Source: DAOQTX01 sp035340715
GTDB taxonomy: Bacteria; Bacteroidota; Bacteroidia; AKYH767-A; OLB10
Direction of reading: 5' to 3'
DNA length: 60,018 nucleotides
Assembly: GCA_035340715.1 (NCBI GenBank)
Contig: DAOQTX010000009.1
Coordinates: 1-60,018 of the forward strand
Shown here: positions 52,468-60,018 of the stretch, one piece after another
How positions within the stretch are numbered: position 1 is the stretch's first letter
Layout of the letters: each line of letters begins with the position of its first letter
Notes under the pieces: model-generated
Databases searched by the model: none
Seen by the model: only the letters and a program-made list of their open reading frames with translations
What the model was told of the DNA's origin: nothing
Translations under genes and position numbers: made by a program

Positions 52468-53475
52468 ATGAATGCACTAAATCAAGTCAAATTTGAGCCA
52501 TTTACCGAAAGAGACTTGGAATTTCTCCGTACCCTAAATCAACCCACATTCCTGTTAAAAGACACCAACATTTCTTCTAGAAACTACAATCTCTGGAAAA
52601 ATTCAGATCTGTTAGTCGTTTCAACATTGGAGGATGGCCGAAAATGGATTCGGTTGAATTTGGTAGAATACGTTTGGCTTCACATCGTGAGAGATTTAAG
52701 AACATTTGGAATTTCGTTTGAAGACATTAAAAAACTTAAGCAAAAAATACTGGCTAACATAAATTCAATTAGCAAAGAAAGCGTTGAGGAGTCTGATGTT
52801 AGATCATCTTTAATTGATTTGATGCAAAAACAATATGAATGCACTAAAAAAGAAGCGGAAGAAAAACTTCAAGAAGCAATGAAGGAATCCAATGTAAGTT
52901 CACTGCATGAATTCATTAACCAATTCATGGGAAAAGGCATGACCTGGTTAGAACTTTTCTTGGTTCAAAAAGGAATCCGAAATGAAGAGTCCTTTCTTAT
53001 TATTTACCTCACTGATACTGAACAAAACACAAAAGCTGTAATGAACAGTGAAGAATATGTTGAACCGCAACAGGTGTTAGAATGTCACATTTACTGCACA
53101 CTATACGAGGTTCGTCCAAATGAAAAGGCAGAGCGGGAATTCCTGTTTAACAGACCTCACCTTCAATTACCACTCTCCTACTATTTGGATCGATTCACTT
53201 TGCACAAGCTAAAAAAGAGCAAAGAAATTGGTCTGATAAACGAAAATGAGTATAAACTACTCAAGATCGTTCGTGAAAATCCAGGTAAAGAAATTACCAT
53301 CACTTACAATAAAGACCAACCCTCTGTCCTCACCGTCAAAACCGTTTGTACCAAAAACCTTGAGCAGGAATTATTAAGGAATTTGAAAAAAGATGAGTAT
53401 TGCAAAATTTCCTATTCCGTTGAAGCCGGAAAAGTGCAACATTATGAAAAAGACAGAAAATATAAATTAGACTAA
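52468..53475 (+). CDS. MerR-like HTH regulator of the integration module
   Basis: The 335-residue protein has a MerR-like DNA-binding region at about 35-110 (NYNLWKNSDLLVV, GRKWIRLNLVEYVWLHIVRD, FGISFEDIKKLKQKI), followed by helices (to about 170) and a long C-terminal part with no motif I can name. Proteins of this layout accompany serine recombinases in Bacteroidota elements. It lies upstream of the recombinase on the same strand, with a 56-residue gene between. A role in controlling integration or excision is inferred. Confidence 0.7.
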   Translation: MNALNQVKFEPFTERDLEFLRTLNQPTFLLKDTNISSRNYNLWKNSDLLVVSTLEDGRKWIRLNLVEYVWLHIVRDLRTFGISFEDIKKLKQKILANINSISKESVEESDVRSSLIDLMQKQYECTKKEAEEKLQEAMKESNVSSLHEFINQFMGKGMTWLELFLVQKGIRNEESFLIIYLTDTEQNTKAVMNSEEYVEPQQVLECHIYCTLYEVRPNEKAEREFLFNRPHLQLPLSYYLDRFTLHKLKKSKEIGLINENEYKLLKIVRENPGKEITITYNKDQPSVLTVKTVCTKNLEQELLRNLKKDEYCKISYSVEAGKVQHYEKDRKYKLD

Positions 53476-53562
53476 AATTTCAGGTATCGGAAAAACCGGG
53501 CCATTTGGAAATCACCAGCACTTATCGGATAAGCCGGGAGTATTGGACCTCCATGAATTTAA

Positions 53563-53733
53563 ATGCATCCATACAATGCTGAATTAACTTTCGAAGTTTT
53601 AAGAACATACAAAGGGTTTGAAGACATCTCTGATGAAGAGGCAAAAAAAATACTCCAACAACTCAAAGAGTTTTGTTTGCTGATTATTGAATCAAATAGT
53701 AGGCGAATCATCACTCAATTTCAAAAACAATAA
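53563..53733 (+). CDS. 56-residue small protein between regulator and recombinase
   Basis: An ATG at 53563 opens a clean frame ending at TAA 53731-53733. The product is helical and charged (FEVLRTYKGFEDISDEEAKK, then a Leu-rich helix LQQLKEFCLLIIE and a basic tail). It lies 15 bases before the recombinase start on the same strand, so cotranscription is likely. Small proteins at this position can be recombination directionality factors or translational leaders; no family is recognised. Short length makes the call moderate. Confidence 0.6.
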   Translation: MHPYNAELTFEVLRTYKGFEDISDEEAKKILQQLKEFCLLIIESNSRRIITQFQKQ

Positions 53734-53748
53734 TAAATCGGCCAAAGC

Positions 53749-55464
53749 ATGAAAAACGCTATGAAAAATACTGATGGTGCACTAGGTGTAGATCGGTTCA
53801 AGTCCTTGCTTCCGAAATCCGCCGTACATATCGACACCAACAATGCAATTATTTACACTCGTGTATCGACGGCTGAACAAATGGAAACTAATTTCAGCTT
53901 GGAGACTCAAAAGAAACATTGTCTTGAATATGCTATAAAAAATAACATGAACGTGATTGCCGAATTTGGCGGGACTTACGAAAGTGCAAAAACGGAAGAC
54001 AGGAAAGAATTTAAAAAAATGCTACTCTTTCTAAATGCAAACAAGGATAAAATCTCTTACTTGATTGTTTACAGTCTTGATCGGTTTTCACGAAGTGGAG
54101 AACAAGCCATGGTACTTGCCGGTAAACTAAAAAAACTAGGTGTCAATTTGGTTTCAATTACTCAACCTACAGATCTCAATTCTGACATGGGTGTCTTTTA
54201 TCAAAACCTACTCTTGCTTTTTGGGAAATTGGATAATGACATGCGCAGAACTAAAACAATCACAGGAATGAGAGAAAGGTTGTTATCAGGATATTTCTGC
54301 GGCAAAGCACCAATTGGTTATGTGAATGTTCCGGGTGTGCCAAGAAGTGAATCAATAGTCATGAATGAAAAAGCGAAATGGATTAAGAAGGCATTTGAGT
54401 GGAAGTTAAACGAACAAATAAGCAATGTTGAGATAGCAGCAAGATTGCAAAATGTGGGCATTAACTTAACATCAAAAAGACTCACCATCATTTTACGAAA
54501 TCCATTTTACTGTGGGATCTTAATTGGAAATATTCTTGGCGACGAAATCGTTGAAGGAAAACATCCTCCATTAATCTCTAAAGAAATGTTTTGGCAAGTG
54601 CAAGCAACACTTGATGGAACGCATAGTGGCTATTCTGTCAGCAGCGGTAATGAAAAGTATCCTCTTAAGCAATTTGTGATCTGTGACAGGTGCAATACAG
54701 CATTGACAGGCTATATGGTGAAGAAAAAGAAGCTTGACTACTACAAATGCAATAAGATCGGCTGTGGCTGTAATGCAAGTGTGGCTAAACTCCATCAAGG
54801 ATTTATAGACCTTTTATCTAGCTTTATTGTAGAGAAAAAATTTCATGAACCATTAAAGCATATGATGAGCAATGTAATTCGTGAACTGGGAAAGGATAGA
54901 GTTCAAATGAGAAAACAATACCTGGAAGCACTCCAAAAAATAGAATCAAGAATTGAAAAAATAGAAGAAAATTTTGCAATAGGTGAAATTAACTCGGAAC
55001 TCTACACAAAATTTTCAAAAAAATATTCAAAGGAAAAACAAGAAATTGAGACGCAGATCAAGGAAGAAGCGATGGATTTATCGAACCTTGAAATTTGTCT
55101 GGAGAAGGCACTAAAAATCTCAGCTAATCTACCTGAAATGTGGGAGTTAGAGGAGTACAAAATCAAAAAGCGATTACAAAAATTGGTCTTTCCTGAAGGG
55201 ATACGTTACAACAAGCAAACTAACACTTATCGAACCACAAAAGTAAATTCAATTTTCTCTCTAATCCCGCATGGGAAGCGGCTTTTAGAAGAACAAAAAA
55301 GCGGAAACAGCAATGAAGAATTGCCAATTTCCGCTTTCGTACCCGGGGCGGGAATCGAACCCGCACGGCCTCAATGGCCACAGGATTTTAAGTACTACGC
55401 TACGTTGCAAAATGCGACAAAACGAGACATTTGGGAGCAAAAGAAAGCAAAAGGGTGCCTTTAG
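53749..55464 (+). CDS. Large serine recombinase (integrase)
   Basis: The 571-residue enzyme has the resolvase catalytic domain with IIYTRVSTAEQ (nucleophile Ser40), YSLDRFSRSGEQA and the helix up to about 165, then the recombinase domain with GKAPIGYVNVPG and LRNPFYCGILIG. A zinc ribbon (CDRCNTALTGYM, then YYKCNKIGCGC), a coiled coil (about 385-470) and a C-terminal tail complete it. Residues from about 531 are encoded by the tRNA-Leu remnant (GAGIEPARPQWPQDFKYYA), a typical translation of tRNA sequence, so the original stop was probably different. It is the integrase of a mobile element; Met4 or Met5 are possible starts. Confidence 0.9.
   Translation: MKNAMKNTDGALGVDRFKSLLPKSAVHIDTNNAIIYTRVSTAEQMETNFSLETQKKHCLEYAIKNNMNVIAEFGGTYESAKTEDRKEFKKMLLFLNANKDKISYLIVYSLDRFSRSGEQAMVLAGKLKKLGVNLVSITQPTDLNSDMGVFYQNLLLLFGKLDNDMRRTKTITGMRERLLSGYFCGKAPIGYVNVPGVPRSESIVMNEKAKWIKKAFEWKLNEQISNVEIAARLQNVGINLTSKRLTIILRNPFYCGILIGNILGDEIVEGKHPPLISKEMFWQVQATLDGTHSGYSVSSGNEKYPLKQFVICDRCNTALTGYMVKKKKLDYYKCNKIGCGCNASVAKLHQGFIDLLSSFIVEKKFHEPLKHMMSNVIRELGKDRVQMRKQYLEALQKIESRIEKIEENFAIGEINSELYTKFSKKYSKEKQEIETQIKEEAMDLSNLEICLEKALKISANLPEMWELEEYKIKKRLQKLVFPEGIRYNKQTNTYRTTKVNSIFSLIPHGKRLLEEQKSGNSNEELPISAFVPGAGIEPARPQWPQDFKYYATLQNATKRDIWEQKKAKGCL
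55340..55391 (-). tRNA. Partial tRNA-Leu(UAA) 3' half, probable attachment site
   Basis: On the minus strand the sequence runs from the anticodon loop (TTAAAATCC, anticodon UAA) through a long variable arm (GGCCATTGAGGCC), the T arm (GCGGGTTCGATTCCCGC) and the acceptor strand CCGGGTA. No CCA is encoded. The 5' half and the left side of the anticodon stem are missing; unrelated sequence begins right at the anticodon loop. It therefore cannot make a tRNA and looks like an att site left by integration. It lies inside the recombinase reading frame. Confidence 0.85.
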
Positions 55465-55485
55465 CGCGCACCAAAAGCGCGCACC
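55463..55485. repeat. Two direct copies of AGCGCGCACC next to the recombinase stop
   Basis: AGCGCGCACC occurs at 55463-55472 and 55476-55485, 3 bases apart. GGTGC just upstream (55454-55458) can pair with either GCACC. This small GC-rich cluster in AT-rich DNA lies at the right end of the integration module and may be recombinase-related or a chance repeat. Confidence 0.5.
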
Positions 55486-55528
55486 TTAATGGTTGCTGAA
55501 AGGAGTCTGTCTTTTAAAATCAATTCCG

Positions 55529-58500
55529 TTAGGTAAGCCGCTCTTCCAATGCGTCCTTCCAAATGATAAATCCCTTTCTTTCATCAGTATAATCATGAAC
55601 TATGCGGCTGAAATTCTCCGGTGGATTTTCAAGAAATACTTGTCTTCCCTTGGTTCTAATTATATTAAGGTACTGGTTGATCTGCTTTAATTTATCTGGT
55701 AGTGCTTGTTTCCGATTATCGTAGTGCCAGATATATGTTGCTTCTTCAGTGTCCAATGTTTCAAGAACAATATGAAATCCTTCTTTGCCCGTTAAAAGAA
55801 ACAAAAATGAAAAAGGCTGAAGAACGAATCTAAGCTTTAAAATATTTCTTGCATGATTTTCCGCTAAATACTTTATATTTTTGTAGTGCTTATAATTCCT
55901 ATTTTTTAAAACGTCATCTAATAAATCTTCGCCTGAATCATATAGGTTATTTTTCTTTTCTCCATTGATTTGCAATTGTGTTATATCAAGCAAATTCCCT
56001 AAACCATCAACTACTGTTTTGCTTAAGAAATTCTTATTGATAAATTTAAACTTAACACCCTCTATTATTTCCCGGTTTATCTTCTCTACATCTTCCGAAG
56101 TTGCTAATTGTGAAATTAATTTACCATTTTCAAACTCAGCAATAATATGAACTGTTAAGTTCTTCTTTGAAAGAGACTTTGAAAAATACGTCTTCAAAAC
56201 CTCAAACTCTGGCCTGATTTCAGAATTTTCAATATCAAATTCGAGTTCAGTTTTCATCTCCTGAATATTATATTTGAATACTGCACTTCCAAAACGAAAC
56301 TCAATAGCCTCGAATGGGATTTTAATTTTCCTATCGATTGCGAAATTGTTTTTTGAATAACTCACCTCTTCTATAGGATCATCAAACAAAGACGCCTGTT
56401 TATCTATTTTCCTGTAATAAGTATTTCTTTTCAGGAACATCTTATTTAGATAATCAATCTTTATATCACGGTAATCATAAATAGTCGGAGTTATTTCCGA
56501 GCGCTGCACCCTTCCGATGTATTGAACTAATTTACCTTCAAAAGAAAACGGATAGACAAGAAAGAGGCTATTGGCATTTTGTAAATCGGTTCCTTCGCCG
56601 AAGAATTGACCAGTAGTAATTAAGACTTGATAATTTCCTTCTTTTAATGTTCTCCATTTAGAATTTCGGTAGCTCTCAGAATCTTCGCCTGTTAATGTAA
56701 TAGTCTCGTAATATTTTTTCAAGTATTGATTAATCGAATCAATGTGTTCTATTCTTTCTGTTATAATAACAACTTTCTTTCCTAAATTCAACTCTGATAC
56801 AACATCTTCGAGAATGAGTCGATTTCTTGTCGAATCATGTACTATCACTTTCGACAATATTTCAAATTTGTCTACTTTTGAATTGAACGGAACATCAAGT
56901 TCAGTATTCCTGATAATAATCTTAGCATTTTTTGTATTGCTAATATCTTGCGCTTTTATTTCAGCAACTATTTCACCGAGATGAATAAAGATAAGTTTGC
57001 CATCATTGTATTTTCTAAACGGTGTCGCGGTCAATCCATAAAGGTAAAAAGTATGTAATTTCGAAATAGTATTTCTATATGTTTCGGCAGGAACATGATG
57101 GCATTCATCGACAATGATAGTCCCGAAGGCATTAAGGATATCTTCCTTCACAGGTTTATCAAGTTCTTTTGATAAACTCTGAATCATTGAAACTGTTATT
57201 TGTTTCCCTATTTTAGTTTTCCCCTGCCCAATTTTTCCTATTTCATTTTTCGGAATTCCAAGAAATGTTTGAATCCTTTCCATCCATTGTTCTGCTATTT
57301 GTTTACGATGTGTAACGATTAAAGCAGGTTGTTTTTTCTCAACGATAATTTTAAGCCCGATTATGGTTTTCCCAGAACCAGGCGGTGCTACAATTATTCC
57401 CAAATCTTTCTTTTCAATGTTATCGATTGCTAATTGCTGGTGTTCTCTAAGTTGGGTATTAAATAAAAATGAAATATTATTCTTCTTTTTCCTTTCGTCG
57501 ATAAATTCGTGTTCGATACTATTTTCTCTGCAAAATCTTATTAGCTTACCAATGAAACCTCTTGGTATTATAACATTACTTTCTGATTCTTCAACAAATC
57601 TGAAATAGCGTTCAGTACCAAAAGTATTCTTGCCAATTTTCTTTTTGATAATAAATTCCGTATTTGTAAAATTCAATTCTTCTTTCAGGAAGTTTATCAA
57701 ATGGATGGACAAACCACTGCGAGAAATTTTAACACTATTATCTAACGAAATAGCCAATTTATTCGGATTTGTTTTATTAAATTCTGAAGTAAAAACATTT
57801 TGAACCGGAAAATTAGTAACTGACTTATATAGTTGATCAAGTTGATTTATTGAAACTCTCTGTATGCTTTTAATATAATCCCACTGATTGCTATAAGGGG
57901 TAGAATTTATGGTTTCAATGAAACAACTGTTTCCTTGATCCAATGTTTTTTTGAAAAGCGGTAATGCAATCAAATTCCCGAAACCCTTACCTGAATGAAA
58001 ATCCTGGTTCGGAAACAGCCTGTCAAAACTTGAACTCTTATCAAAAACTGAAAATACTCCGGATTGTTCTAAGAGCGAAATAAATATTTTACGACTCCTT
58101 ATTGCCGGATAGGGCTCTTCAAAGAAAATCCATACATGTCCGCCTTTTCCGGAACGTGACCTCTCCAAATATGCAGGGATTCCTTTTTCAATACAAGCGG
58201 TAATAAATAACTTACTTTCGTCAAACCAATTGTCCTTATCAAAATCTGCCGTGATGAACCATGAGGTGTTATCTTGAAGTAATGGATAAATTCCGATGAG
58301 CTGCTCACCGTTGAGATGTTTTTCAATTTCAGTCTCCGTATAAGGTAAATATCTTTTATCGGTATAATTGTGAAAAGCACCTCCGCTTATTTTATGTGCC
58401 CTAAACAAATACGGATCAAAAAAATATGCAGGCATGTAACCGCTCTTGTTTCCTTTCTCCCAGCGAATTGCAAACACATCTTCTCTTCCTTTGAAAATTG

Positions 58501-58645
58501 ATTTGAATAGTTGAATTCTGTAAGAGAGCATTTCATTCATCATGATAACAGCGAAAAATTTCTCAAAAATGACAAATAAAGTTTTCAATATATCTACTAT
58601 TAAAAAGAATTTATTTTTTCGTTTGTTATATTTCTTATGTTTCAT
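55529..58645 (-). CDS. TOTE-type primase fused to a superfamily 2 helicase
   Basis: The 1038-residue frame has an archaeo-eukaryotic-type primase domain of the TOTE group (about 45-235): FKGREDVFAIRWEKGNKSGY, TADFDKDNW (Asp134, Asp136), LERSRSGKGGHVWIFFEE and FPNQDFHSGKGFGNLIALP. Next comes a helicase with IIVAPPGSGKTIIGLKI (PPGSGKT 421-427), IIVDECHHVPAET and YIGRVQRSE, then a long C-terminal part without known motif. The first ~35 residues are basic and hydrophobic and may not be translated; Met36 (58540) is a likely start. TOTE proteins are inferred conflict or defence systems that act on invading nucleic acids. It is divergent from the AbiE pair. Confidence 0.88.
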   Translation of the reverse strand: MKHKKYNKRKNKFFLIVDILKTLFVIFEKFFAVIMMNEMLSYRIQLFKSIFKGREDVFAIRWEKGNKSGYMPAYFFDPYLFRAHKISGGAFHNYTDKRYLPYTETEIEKHLNGEQLIGIYPLLQDNTSWFITADFDKDNWFDESKLFITACIEKGIPAYLERSRSGKGGHVWIFFEEPYPAIRSRKIFISLLEQSGVFSVFDKSSSFDRLFPNQDFHSGKGFGNLIALPLFKKTLDQGNSCFIETINSTPYSNQWDYIKSIQRVSINQLDQLYKSVTNFPVQNVFTSEFNKTNPNKLAISLDNSVKISRSGLSIHLINFLKEELNFTNTEFIIKKKIGKNTFGTERYFRFVEESESNVIIPRGFIGKLIRFCRENSIEHEFIDERKKKNNISFLFNTQLREHQQLAIDNIEKKDLGIIVAPPGSGKTIIGLKIIVEKKQPALIVTHRKQIAEQWMERIQTFLGIPKNEIGKIGQGKTKIGKQITVSMIQSLSKELDKPVKEDILNAFGTIIVDECHHVPAETYRNTISKLHTFYLYGLTATPFRKYNDGKLIFIHLGEIVAEIKAQDISNTKNAKIIIRNTELDVPFNSKVDKFEILSKVIVHDSTRNRLILEDVVSELNLGKKVVIITERIEHIDSINQYLKKYYETITLTGEDSESYRNSKWRTLKEGNYQVLITTGQFFGEGTDLQNANSLFLVYPFSFEGKLVQYIGRVQRSEITPTIYDYRDIKIDYLNKMFLKRNTYYRKIDKQASLFDDPIEEVSYSKNNFAIDRKIKIPFEAIEFRFGSAVFKYNIQEMKTELEFDIENSEIRPEFEVLKTYFSKSLSKKNLTVHIIAEFENGKLISQLATSEDVEKINREIIEGVKFKFINKNFLSKTVVDGLGNLLDITQLQINGEKKNNLYDSGEDLLDDVLKNRNYKHYKNIKYLAENHARNILKLRFVLQPFSFLFLLTGKEGFHIVLETLDTEEATYIWHYDNRKQALPDKLKQINQYLNIIRTKGRQVFLENPPENFSRIVHDYTDERKGFIIWKDALEERLT

Positions 58646-58674
58646 ATCTTTATAGTGAGTTTAAAGCTCACAAA

Positions 58675-59502
58675 ATGGCTATAAAAGATAAAAATTTATC
58701 CTTTCAGGCAACAGAATTGCTTGATAGACTATTACAAACTAAACAAGAATGCTTTGGTATAGAAAAGGCATGCGAACTATTACCTAACTCAAACAATGAT
58801 GCAGTAAGGAAATTATTGAGCGACATGTCAAAGCGCGGCTTATTGATGAGAATAAAAGAAGGGCTTTACTTTATTATTCCATTTGAACAGGATTCCAAAA
58901 CGTTTATGCCCGATTGGCATCTACTTGCCCAATATCTTGTCGGCGACGCAGATTATTACATAGGATATTTTTCAGCATTACAAATACACAATCTGACAAC
59001 ACAACCTAATTTGAAAGAACAAATTGTTGTAAACAGACAAATAAAACCATCAATTTTGAAAGTAAAAAATATTCCGTTTCAATTTATTTATCATAATCCA
59101 AATCATTTTTTCGGCAAAAAAAAAATATGGATTGACAGTTTTAATAAAGTTCAGTGCTCAGATTTGGAGAAAACAATTATTGACTGCTTGTTCAAGCCAA
59201 AATACGGAAGCGGTATTACAGAAATTTCAAAGGCAATATACAAGTCAAAAGAAAAAATTGATTATGCAAAGCTATTTGAATATGTAAAAAAGTTTGATTC
59301 GCAGGCGGTAATTAAACGATTAGGCTTTTTATTGGAATTACTTAAAATAGATCATCCGATCATCGGACAATTGCAGAAAATCAGAACTAACTCATTTGTT
59401 CTTTTAGAGCCATCTTATCCGAAAGAAGGAAAAACAATTTTCCGGTGGGCAATTCAGCAAAATATTGATACGGATTCGATTCTTTCACCTATCTACACTT
59501 AA
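58675..59502 (+). CDS. abiEi: AbiEi-family antitoxin
   Basis: This 275-residue protein has an N-terminal winged helix (about 8-75; ECFGIEKACELLPNSNND then LLSDMSKRGLLMRIKEGLY) and a C-terminal antitoxin domain (WHLLAQYLVGDADYYIGYFS, VNRQIKPSILKV, SDLEKTIIDCLFKP). These match the AbiEi family of type IV abortive-infection antitoxins, which repress their own operon. The toxin gene starts one base after the stop. Confidence 0.9.
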   Translation: MAIKDKNLSFQATELLDRLLQTKQECFGIEKACELLPNSNNDAVRKLLSDMSKRGLLMRIKEGLYFIIPFEQDSKTFMPDWHLLAQYLVGDADYYIGYFSALQIHNLTTQPNLKEQIVVNRQIKPSILKVKNIPFQFIYHNPNHFFGKKKIWIDSFNKVQCSDLEKTIIDCLFKPKYGSGITEISKAIYKSKEKIDYAKLFEYVKKFDSQAVIKRLGFLLELLKIDHPIIGQLQKIRTNSFVLLEPSYPKEGKTIFRWAIQQNIDTDSILSPIYT

Positions 59503-59503
59503 C

Positions 59504-60018
59504 ATGATTGAGCCAAAAGAAATAAATAGAATTGCCACGACAAACCGTGTAAGCGACAGGCAAATTGAAAAAGATTATGTTTTGTCCTGGGTGTTGTTTG
59601 CTATTTCCAAGAACGATATTTTAAAAAATGTTCTGGTATTTAAAGGCGGAACTGTTTTAAAGAAAGCATACTTTGAAGATTACCGATTTTCGGAGGACTT
59701 GGATTTCACGCTCACAAATGAAAATGTAACTAACGAACAAATTCTTATCGAGTTTAGAAAAACATTTGAATTTATCAGAGAAGAAGCAAATATTGAAATG
59801 CAAATTGATGAAAGTAAATGGACTAATCATGAAACGGGCAGCCCACAATTTTACATTGACTATGTCGGTCCGCTTAAAGGGGCCATCGGCAGCCGTGATT
59901 TAAAAATTGATATTACAAGAAGGGAAATTATAGAAACAGAAATTGAAACAAAGTCAATATTCAGAAACTATTCAGATTTAGAAGAAACGTTTCATCTAAA
60001 ATGCTATTCATTGGGTGA
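59504..60018 (+). CDS. abiEii: AbiEii-family nucleotidyltransferase toxin, cut by window end
   Basis: The ATG at 59504 opens a frame with no stop before the window ends (171 full codons seen). The nucleotidyltransferase motifs are VFKGGTVLKKAYF and FSEDLDFTL, with a later Asp in LKIDIT, and the visible end CYSLG continues the expected 'CYSLEEI' stretch. AbiEii adds nucleotides to tRNA or a similar target and slows growth when AbiEi fails to restrain it. It forms a toxin-antitoxin operon with the preceding gene. Confidence 0.9.
   Translation, partial: MIEPKEINRIATTNRVSDRQIEKDYVLSWVLFAISKNDILKNVLVFKGGTVLKKAYFEDYRFSEDLDFTLTNENVTNEQILIEFRKTFEFIREEANIEMQIDESKWTNHETGSPQFYIDYVGPLKGAIGSRDLKIDITRREIIETEIETKSIFRNYSDLEETFHLKCYSLG

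Noticed and set aside
55340..55391. Functional tRNA-Leu gene
   Set aside because: The 5' half and one side of the anticodon stem are absent, so only an attachment-site remnant is called.

Overview
The window is AT-rich DNA from a member of the Bacteroidota. Three things point there: two secreted proteins end in type IX secretion (T9SS) type A sorting domains, a promoter of the TTTG / TAnnTTTG type sits in front of the arsR gene, and many small families here are typical of that phylum (HYC_CC_PP-like, DUF6660-like, DUF3347, RND pump fused to TolC). I cannot name genus or species, nor say whether this is chromosome or a large mobile element.

Region 1 (about 0.3-3.2 kb): a DUF305 membrane protein, a T9SS-tagged beta-propeller-like protein and a SAM methyltransferase. 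Region 2 (3.3-15.2 kb, all on the minus strand): a Zn/Cd/Hg resistance block. From its promoter end it reads: small Cys/His-rich secreted protein, CzcA-TolC fusion pump, CzcB adaptor with a His-rich insert, a stray acyl carrier protein, a membrane AlbA_2 protein, a truncated MerC, then an ArsR-controlled unit arsR-merTP-merA followed by a Zn/Cd P-type ATPase. A 30-bp perfect palindrome covers the -33 element of the arsR promoter.

Region 3 (16-36 kb, plus strand): a Cu/Ag block that diverges from region 2. It opens with an HYC_CC_PP-like protein, CusA, a CusC-type TolC, CusB with HMBD and DUF3347 domains, a free DUF3347 protein and an AraC regulator carrying an MxCxxC heavy-metal domain. It closes with a CopB-type (CPH) copper ATPase. 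Between them lies a packed set of metabolic genes: DUF5676, D-lactate dehydrogenase-like, archaeal-type (type II) GAPDH, Met-rich lipoprotein, SHOCT protein, ATC-hydrolase-like protein, ATP-cone/nuclease fusion, beta-CASP RNA nuclease, AMP/thymidine phosphorylase and PRPP synthetase. I infer that this set supplies metal-tolerant central and nucleotide metabolism during copper or silver stress; it is the strongest candidate for an undescribed system here. A T9SS-exported copper radical oxidase (36.9-38.8 kb) follows.

Region 4 (39.2-50.0 kb, minus strand): a defence operon xre - rmuC - mod - OLD nuclease - UvrD helicase - res - decayed rhuM. The OLD/UvrD pair has the architecture of Gabija (GajA/GajB) and sits between the two genes of a type III restriction-modification system, which makes a composite defence unit. 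Region 5 (50.3-55.5 kb): a collagen-like lipoprotein, a roughly 0.9-kb non-coding stretch with long imperfect inverted repeats, then an integration module (zinc-finger protein, small membrane protein, MerR-like regulator, a 56-aa small protein, large serine recombinase). The recombinase reading frame runs into the 3' half of a tRNA-Leu(UAA), a probable attachment site. Region 6 (55.5-60.0 kb): a TOTE-type primase-helicase and an AbiEi/AbiEii toxin-antitoxin pair, the last gene cut by the window end.

All assignments come from reading motifs by eye. No database or structural search was run.
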